DNA of 64,000 nucleotides from Limnephilus marmoratus (lineage: Eukaryota; Arthropoda; Insecta; Trichoptera; Limnephilidae): NCBI GenBank assembly GCA_917880885.1, contig OU862918.1, forward strand, positions 28,977,988-29,041,987. Direction: 5' to 3'. Every line of letters starts with the position of its first letter. The first letter of the stretch is position 1. The position numbers and the translations under genes are program-made. This document shows positions 56,788-64,000 of the stretch, piece by piece. Below the pieces are notes generated by a model. The model did not search any database. It was not told the DNA's origin and was given only the letters and a program-made list of their open reading frames with translations.

Positions 56788-57392
56788 AAACATATATTCA
56801 AATATAAGAGGTATGCTATGGTGTCCGCCCGACTGTCGGCGGTTTAGGTACCTTTTAAAAGGAATAGTTTGAATACGGAAAGTAGTTGATTTCTTTAAAG
56901 GTGTGTAGTAGTATTGGTTAATGTGGTGTATCGTAAAAGCTTCCGCCTTGTAGAGACAGATGGCGGTGACATCGGTAGAATCCGCTAGATGGCAAGCCGT
57001 AGTGCTTAAGCTCTCCGGCAGGGGGATCAGGGGGATCAGAGGCTGTGTTTCAATTATCACTCGCCAGAACCATTTTAGCTAGCTCCTAGTTAGGTAGACT
57101 ACCGCAGTCCCATTTGTATACGCGAAGTATAAATAAACGCAGATAACGAACCAGATGCTATTTATTCCAAAGTAATCTCCATCCAAGTATTTGGAGAGTC
57201 TGTTATTGTGTTCACTAAAATAACAGAACACTACAGTTAACAATATATTTTAAATACGGAAAGAATTCGTTCATTTACATGATTTTTTGAAGGTGCACAT
57301 TAGTATTGGTTAATAATAACGAGACACCAGGAAACACAGTCCCACCCAGTAAAAACTGCGGATAGCACATCTCTTATATTTCAATATCTTTT
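56788..57392 (+). mobile_element. Family W hAT-type MITE, copy 3, with LTR insert
   Basis: GTCCGCCCGACTGTCGGCGG, GAATACGGAAAG, GTATTGGTTAA and CACAGTCCCACCCAGTAAAA follow the order of copy 1, ending TTTCAATATCTTTTA. Split by a solo LTR. A partial duplication (AATACGGAAAG twice) is visible. Target duplication unclear. Confidence 0.65.
56922..57235. mobile_element. Solo LTR, 314 bp, with 5-bp target duplication
   Basis: GTTAA flanks both sides (56917-56921, 57236-57240). It begins TGTGGTGT and ends ACACTACA, the TG...CA inverted ends of LTRs. GAAGTATAAATAAAC (57125-57139) provides a TATA-like box. A 5-bp duplication fits BEL/Pao and Gypsy. Not visibly the LTR of the neighbouring BEL element. 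Confidence 0.88.
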
Positions 57393-58494
57393 ATTAGCAG
57401 CGATCAATTAGAAACAATCGATAGTTTATAGGAATTAAAGTCGGATGTTTTGATTATTCCCATAATTTATAGGCATTACTAAGAAGGGTAGCTAGATACT
57501 CTCAGTAGCGCCCTCATGCAAGACCAAGTATCAAAACGTTTCCTGAAATGACTTAAGGGCCAGCCTTCCATCAAAAGAATTGAGATTCGGTTACCACCCA
57601 CAAAATTAACAATATTTAGTTTAAAAAGAATTCGACAGAGGTGTCACTGTCTAAATTCGCGTCGAAATAGTTTTAATTCAAAAGACTGAATTACATTAGC
57701 GACATCTGTTGCAATTATAGAAAAACAAAATCCTTTTTAGTAACATAGGCTGAATACCGGCAGTTAGAGCACGAACGTTAAAACGACGGTGATTGTCAAA
57801 GTGTGGGGATAGGTTAGATTTAATTAATTAAATATATTTTTGAATTTGGAATTCCAAACAAGTATTTTTTTTTTCTTTTTTACTTGTACTATATGGTGAA
57901 TCACCTCCCGAAGTTTATGCACTTTACTCCCGATATCTTGTATAATATGCTTAAAATAATATTTATACACATATAATATCTAATTTTGTACATTTATATT
58001 ATATACACGTATACATTTTTATGCTTATAAAATATTTTATATTATAAAGATAGATAGAAATACCCTATGTGCCTCCTAAGGACTTACAAATCAGAAGACT
58101 TTTTTTGTATTTATTTATTTATTCATTTAAACAATTCAATAATTAAAAAAGAGTAATAAAACATGCAGGCAAAATAAAATAATATTCAAAAATCTTTTTT
58201 TTTAATAATTAAAAAGCAGTGTCTGTATGTTTGTGCGAAAGGGGCTTTATTTATTTTTCTTTTTTAAAAATTTTTGCTACTACTCCTTTTAATAGTTTAT
58301 AATAGCTAATAGCTTTCAATGAACTTTAATTTTTTTTAACTTCTGTAAATATTATTTATTTAAATTGTCAAATATAATTTCATCACTAACATATTACAAG
58401 ATTCACTCAAAATGAAGAGATAGGTGGTTCCGAAATGTCCCAATAAATACGGTGAAAGAACCCTAAACTATAAACTTATTGCCCTAAACATGTT
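57393..58494. other. Intergenic, no gene seen
   Basis: Very AT-rich from 57830 to 58400. Confidence 0.5.
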
Positions 58495-60425
58495 TCGAGC
58501 GAAACATTATTGTCAATCTGAGCAAAGAGTTGGCTTAATGTCAAAAATACTGTTGGAGTGTGGACATGTGTAGCGTCAAATTTACAGAAACTGAGACCGA
58601 AAATCTAAATGGACGTCAATATAGCAACAGTATCGGGGATGACTGAAGGAATTGGGCTTGTTCAACTGTCCAAGCTTTTGATGGCTGTCAACATATCCCA
58701 TATGTACCAAAAATGTATAATAAGTCAAATGTATTAGTTTCAAGTGAGTGGGAGAAATGCGCATTACTCACAGTGGAAGTTACAGCGTAACGAGAGTGTC
58801 AAACTGCTATTGAAGAAGGTCGCTGCAGGATGGAGTGGAAGTGATAGACGTGATCGCAAAGTGATCATACATATAGATTAAATTATATAGCAATTTTTAA
58901 CAGACAATTTTGAGAATTTTTATACCTCGGCGTTAAAAATAAATATTGTTGAATTTGTGCAAGAACTGAGAACCAAGGTACATTACCTAAAGAACATGCT
59001 TTGTACAAAAATTATACAGGAAGGGTCCAAAACTTCCGTTTAATCGCATAACTTGATACATGCAACTTATATTGGTCGGCGACAGCATTACTTATCGTAA
59101 GATAATCCAAACGAGACCATATCCGAATTAAATCATCTAGAAATTTGAGTGTCGCAATCATTTACTTCAAAAGTTTGTGCAACAAATTATTCACTCCAAA
59201 AGATTATTCGCTAATGTGAAAGACAAAATAGCCTTTTACATCAGCGAAAGATGATCACCACATAATGGATATTGACCATCGGAAAGGTGATTTGTAACGT
59301 ATTTGAGAGCATAAACAAGATATTGAGGAGTACATGTCAAACAGAACTAATACACTATATATATGTAGATATAGACGTCAGCAACAGTTACAATCAAGTG
59401 CTCAGTCAACATCAAGAAGCAAAAACCATTATTGTCGGAGTGATATAAAAGTGATAACCTCGCCAAAAGACTTGTTCCTTCTGCCTTATGGCGTAGAATG
59501 AAGGTATGCATAATATTTGGATCTTTGCATCAAACGCAAGAGGTTTGATGATGTTTGAAAATGTATGAAAACCTTTAATCGTATAATAGCAATATTTACT
59601 AGGATAGAAACGGCGAATTATGCACTTCGGCAAACTTACGAGAGCCGTTGTTCTGCCGTATATAGTTTCATTCAATGCCGAGAGACCCGTTTACAGTCTC
59701 AAAAAAGCAATACTGGGGCACAACCCTAGAAGCAAAGCTAAATGATTGGAATACAGAAAGACAAAAGCACCCCATTGTCAAAAATCTCTTCGACGTAAAT
59801 GATTAAATAAAACTTGATTTATTCAGGAAGGCAAGCATTACGGTGATCGATGTTAAAAACCTAACATGGGCCCAGAATAACTCCAGTGTCTTTAAGAAAC
59901 GTTTCTCTAAAACCTTTGAAAAAAACTGAAAATGACAGTTAGATATACCATTCTACAACAAGGAAGTGTGAAGTCTTACAACATGGCTGGAAGTGTGAAA
60001 CCACTTCATAACGGCCTAAAACTTTGGAAATATTGTAAAAACAAAAATAAACAACTGGACTTTCAAAAAACTTTATAACACAAACAAGACATCTTTAAAT
60101 GTACAATCCATCAGGCTTGGTGTTAATAAAGAAATGAAAGCTCTTAATCAGTTGTTATCGCAACTTAGTATTACCAAACCAAGTGGCTTATGTATTGATT
60201 GATAATATAATGAATATTGATATTCCATATTTCGCTTAGTTGACGACTGTAAAATTGTTAAAACTAAGTGTCCATTTATAGCATAAAATTAGAGATCAAT
60301 TAGAGATTTAGTACAGCAAAAGAAATTTAACTTCTTAAACTCAAAGGAGAAGAATTCTTTATCAACAAGAATCGAGATTGGTATTTTCAGGCAGGTGGTG
60401 CAGGTCAGCTTTAATTTAAGCCATA
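58495..60425 (+). pseudogene. Decayed Mutator-like/YqaJ gene copy
   Basis: Nucleotide blocks follow the exon-4 sequence of the minus-strand gene in order: TGTCAAAAATACTG (~58540), AATTGGGCTTGTTCAACTGTC (~58652-58671), GTGAGTGGGAGAAATGCGCA (~58744), GGCGTTAAAAATAAATATTG (~58931), TAGACGTCAGCAACAGTTAC (~59372), TGGGGCACAACCCTAGAAGC (~59715), GATTGGTATTTTCAG (~60379). The frame is destroyed by many stops and indels. After TTTCAG the sequence resembles the start of the other gene's intron better than exon 5, suggesting a DNA-level duplicate, not a retrocopy. It is far more diverged than the other copy. Confidence 0.85.
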
Positions 60426-60520
60426 CCGTACGGATACTTATAAGCGTCTCGAGTTTCATGCGCATAGCACATGCACCGCTCGTAAGTACCGTGAGTAGTT
60501 ATGAATACTAGGAGTTGATA

Positions 60521-60697
60521 GGCCTCGGCCAGACTGAACAGGCTGGTGCTAGCGCGGGGGCCTAGCGCGGTGGCGGTAGTACGTAAAATCGCCTTGTCAC
60601 GCCTTCCCGCAGGGTAGCCACAACGGGCGTTTACATACTACCGCCACCGCGCTAGGCCCCCGCGCAAGCACAAGCCTGTTCAGTCTGACTTAGGCCG
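60521..60697. repeat. Large palindrome P1 (~66-bp arms)
   Basis: GACTGAACAGGCTGGTGCTA, GCGGGGGCCTAGCGCGGTGG and GCGGTAGTA face TACTACCGCCACCGCGCTAG, GCCCCCGCGCAAGCACAAGC and CTGTTCAGTC, with a ~45-base loop. GC-rich in an AT-rich region. Probably a palindromic MITE, with its right end interrupted by P2. Confidence 0.85.
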
Positions 60698-60830
60698 CCT
60701 TTACACTTGTAAGTTTTTTACGTAAGTTACGACTGCTGGCCAATGGGCATATTGCATTTTGAAAATCCAATGTGCCCATTGGCCAGAAGTGGTAACTTAC
60801 GTAAAAAACTTACAAGTGTAAAGGCGGCCT
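60692..60830. repeat. Large palindrome P2 (~62-bp arms), inserted in the P1 end
   Basis: GGCCGCCTTTACACTTGTAA, GTTTTTTACGTAAGTTAC and CTGGCCAATGGGCA face TGCCCATTGGCCAG, GTAACTTACGTAAAAAAC and TTACAAGTGTAAAGGCGGCC. The outer 38 bases of each arm are perfect complements. Likely a young DNA-transposon MITE. Confidence 0.9.
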
Positions 60831-60851
60831 GAGACCATACTGATTGTATTC

Positions 60852-63800
60852 TTACATACGTTCAAATGAAAGAATACAATCAGTCGCTTCTAAAATTTGA
60901 GATGATATCGTAGGTTTACTCGTTTTATCTGTACTTTCTGAAATAACTGTAGGAAAGAGTTCAGATGTTTTGTTTTTTATGACTGGTGGTTTGCGAATTG
61001 GTAAATTCCTCGCGAGGCGAGGATCTACCAACTCAGGCAAAACATGTTCCAAATAAAAATCTTGGAGCTTATTTACCATTATTTTCCCCCAAAATTCATC
61101 GTCCCGTTGAATTATCTCTACTTTGAGATGGTTTTTCTCACCTGACCATATCCCGAAAATACAATCGTTTTTTTTCGTAACGTGAAGTTGACCTTGGACC
61201 TGAAAAAATAACAAATTTGTTAAAATTAAAAATAATAATGTATTAACTTCTGCATGCTGTAATCATTATGAATGTTTGTCTTCAACTATTTACAAAAAAA
61301 AACGAATTTATTAAATATATGTAGAAGTTATTGCTGAACTTCACCACCCACCTGAAAGTACCAATCGTGATTCTTGTTGATAACTAATTCTTCTCCTTTG
61401 AGTTTATAGAAGTTAAATTTATTTTGCTGTACCAACTCTTTTATTGGTCTTGAATTGAATGCTATAAATGGACACTTAATCTCAACAATTTTATCGTCGT
61501 CAACTAAGCCATCAGGCGTAGCACCTAAATATGGAATATCACAATCAATAAATAAGCCACACGGCCGTATGGTAATTCCAAGTTGCAATGACAACTGGTT
61601 TAATGCTTTCATCTCATTATTTATACCATGTCTGATAGATTCCACATTAGAAAGGTCTTGTTTGTACAGTAAAGCTTTAACGATTGAAGGTCCAGTTGTT
61701 TCTCTTTTTTTAATAATCTTTCCGAAGTTTGAGGCGGTTATGAGATTTCTTCGTAATTCCAGCCATTCACTACAATCGCGTTGTAGAATTGTGTCTCTTT
61801 CTGTTATTTTCCTTTCTTCTTCAGTTTTTTTAAGATTTTTCAAAAAGGTTTCTTTTAACTGCTGGAGTTGTTCAGGAGCCAAGTCAGGTTTTTGACATTG
61901 ATCGCCATAATGTTTGTCATATTGAACAGACCGTGATTTGTTAAACAATTTACGACGAAGACATTTTCTGTTTAGGAAATTTTTTTTTATCCTTCTGTTT
62001 GCAAATTCTTTAGATTTGCTACTAGGACTGTGCCCCAGCATAGCTTTGTGGAGGCTGTAAATTGGTCTCTTGGTATTGAACGAAACGACTGCGGCTGAAC
62101 AACGGCTCTGGTAAGTCTGTCGAAGACTATAATTCACCCTTTTCCCCCCAACAAATTTCGCTATTATATTGTTAAAGGATTCAACGCGATTGATATCAAC
62201 ATCATTGATCAAACTTCTTGCGTTTGATGCAACGGTTCCAACAATAAACTGTATTCTATACCATAAGGTAGAAGCAACAAGCTTTTTGACGAGATTATCA
62301 TTCTTTTTACCACTCTGACAATAATGACTTTTGCAATTTTCATGTTCACTGAACGCGTGATTGTAACTGTTACTGACGTCTACGTACAAGTTATTAATTC
62401 TGTTTGATAAGTTCTCAGATCCTTGTTTATGCTCTCGAATAGCGTGACAAATCACCTTTCTTATGGCCAGTATCCGTTGTGTGGTGATCATCTTTCGTTG
62501 AAATAAAGGATACTTTGTGTCTTTCGTTAAAGCGGATAATTTGTTGCACATATTTCTAAGCAAATGATTGCGACACTCAATTTTTTCGATGGTGTAATTT
62601 GGATACGGTCTCGTTTGGATTAGCTTATGATAAGTACTACTGTCGCCATCCGCTATTAGCCGCCCATATATCAAATTATATGATTCAACTGAAGTTTTGA
62701 ACCCTTCTACAAGAATTTCAGCTTCCATTCCTGTTGAAGGTCCTGTATAGTTCTTGTAGCAAGCATGTTCTTTAGGCAATATTCCTTGGTTCTCAGCTCT
62801 TGCGCAAATGCAACAATATTTATTTTTAACTCCGAGTTATAAAACTTCTCCAAATCTTCTGCCGATAATTGCTGCCGCACCGGAGAGGGCGGTATAATTT
62901 TTTCTATATGATCGCTTTGACCAACAGCCATCCGCGATCACGTCTATCACTGCCACTCCGTCCTGCAGAGAACCTTCTTCGATAGCTGCTTGACGCTCTC
63001 GTTCCGCTGCGACTTCCATGGCGACTAACGCGCATTTCTCCCACTCCCTTGACACTAACACATTTTTCTTGTTGAACAATTTTTGGGACATCGGGGGTAT
63101 GTTAACAGCCGTCAAAAGCTCGGACAGTTGAGCAAGCCCAATTCCTGCAGGAGTCATCCCCGATACTGCTGCTACATTGACGTCCATGGTATGTTTAGGT
63201 TTTGGGTCGCATGTGTTGACTGTAAATTTGGTGCGACACATGTTACATTCAAACAGTATTTTGGACATAAGGCCAAATCTTTTCTCAGATATGACAATAA
63301 GGTTTCCAAATCCGCATCCAAAGGGAGGATGGTCCGATATGGATTTTAGCTGCTCAATAAAATAAAAAATATCGACGATACGTCTTTCTTGTCCTCCTTC
63401 GGCTGTATCATTTTTATCCAATCTAGAAAAGCAAAATCAGCGTTAAAAATGGACATCGATTTATGAAAGAATACATTGATTTGAATGCCTATATAAAAAT
63501 ATTATAAATTTTTGTATGTTTGTATTACTTAAGATTGTTCTTTTCGTATGAAGCAGCTATTTTTTCCCATGAAACAGATAGCTTGTAGATTAATAATTCA
63601 TCTCTCCGGAATAGTCAAATAAATCACTACAACATACCTATTGTCAGTACATTGCGAAAGACCACTTCGATCGATAAGTTTCTTGTTTATGGCCTTGTTT
63701 TTGTTCTTATTTATGTAGACACGTACATCAGATAAACTGTAAAGAAAAAATAAGTAATAAATAATAAAAAAAATAATTCACAACACAATAATTTCAATGA

Positions 63801-64000
63801 AAATCTTAAATCCGTTTTACCTTTCTACATTTTCTATATTCTGTTTACGAGTAAAATCCTTAGGTATTGGCTTTTCAGATTGTTCGTGGAAGCTAGACAA
63901 AAATAAAATCATTGATTGTAACTGCACTTCAAGAAATGACATTTTAAAAAAACAGTAAAGGGCTCAAATGATTGTATTATTACCTCGGTGCTTTAACATC
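60852..64000 (-). CDS. Mutator-like transposase domain + YqaJ nuclease protein, five exons visible, one in-frame stop
   Basis: Minus strand. Exons by GT-AG rules and phase: 64000-63984 (partial), 63892-63821, 63736-63638, 63422-61352, 61199-60852. All four junctions keep one frame. The N-terminal part (IEQLKSISDHPPFGCGFGNL, SEKRFGLMSKILFECNMC, AVSGMTPAGIGLAQLSELL) and core (VIADGCWSKRSYRKNYTALS, LIADGDSSTYHKL, IECRNHLLRNMCNKL, NRVESFNNIIAKF) match the Mutator-like transposase domain of arthropod transposon proteins; D, D and E in those blocks could be the triad. The C-terminus is a YqaJ-type PD-(D/E)xK nuclease: SEWLELRRNLITASNFGKI, YLGATPDGLVDDDKIVEIKC, then YFQVQGQLHV across the last junction. 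TAA at 62837-62839 interrupts exon 4 in frame, before LGVKNKYCCICARAENQG. The first exons lie outside the window. It could be a young defective element, or intact if the stop is an error. Confidence 0.88.
61200..61351 (-). other. Intron 4 of the Mutator/YqaJ gene
   Basis: Donor TTTCAG|GTGGGT and acceptor TTATTTTTTCAG|GTCCAAGG on the minus strand, 152 bases. Joining the exons restores the YFQVQGQLH motif normally seen in YqaJ proteins; unspliced, the frame ends at 61328. Confidence 0.9.

Noticed and set aside
56922..57235. This LTR as the missing LTR of the adjacent BEL/Pao element
   Set aside because: It has its own 5-bp duplication on both sides, and its ends do not match the sequence next to the primer-binding site at 55265.

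Overview
This is a repeat-packed, AT-rich window of eukaryotic nuclear DNA, almost certainly from an arthropod and probably an insect. The support is jockey/CR1-type retrotransposons with AATA tails, a mariner element, hAT and Harbinger elements, a BEL/Pao element with a tRNA-Phe primer site, short GT-AG introns, and no bacterial gene organisation. I see no ordinary host gene. Nearly every open frame belongs to a mobile element. The order or species is not decidable from the sequence alone.

Layout. 1-7.5 kb: a hAT-type MITE and one nearly complete non-LTR retrotransposon (ORF1 with three zinc knuckles; ORF2 endonuclease plus reverse transcriptase broken by one stop). 7.5-12.5 kb: two inverted copies of a ~0.7 kb repeat, retrotransposon tails, a deleted Harbinger element and a new 8-bp-TSD MITE. 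12.5-24.6 kb: MITE territory, including three-deep nesting at 14.1-14.9 kb, TTAA MITEs, a tRNA-like foldback, a deleted hAT and a deleted mariner. 25-41.5 kb: 5'-truncated reverse transcriptase fragments, several inserted into older repeats, a 132-151 bp satellite and a family starting AGCTCCACAC. 42.6-47 kb: further TSD-bounded elements and a hammerhead-like motif. 47.4-49.3 kb: a higher-order tandem array whose unit contains alternating GAA/TTC pentamers, as in heat-shock elements. 51-57.4 kb: a nested hAT, the 5' part of a BEL/Pao element and a solo LTR. 58.5-64 kb: a multi-exon gene on the minus strand encoding a Mutator-like transposase domain plus a YqaJ nuclease domain, facing a decayed copy on the plus strand, with two large palindromes between them.

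The genes do not form a pathway. They are successive waves of transposons, and nesting gives relative ages in many places. The most unusual items are the heat-shock-element-like satellite, the Mutator/YqaJ inverted pair with clean introns, and several TSD-verified non-autonomous families present in two or more copies here.
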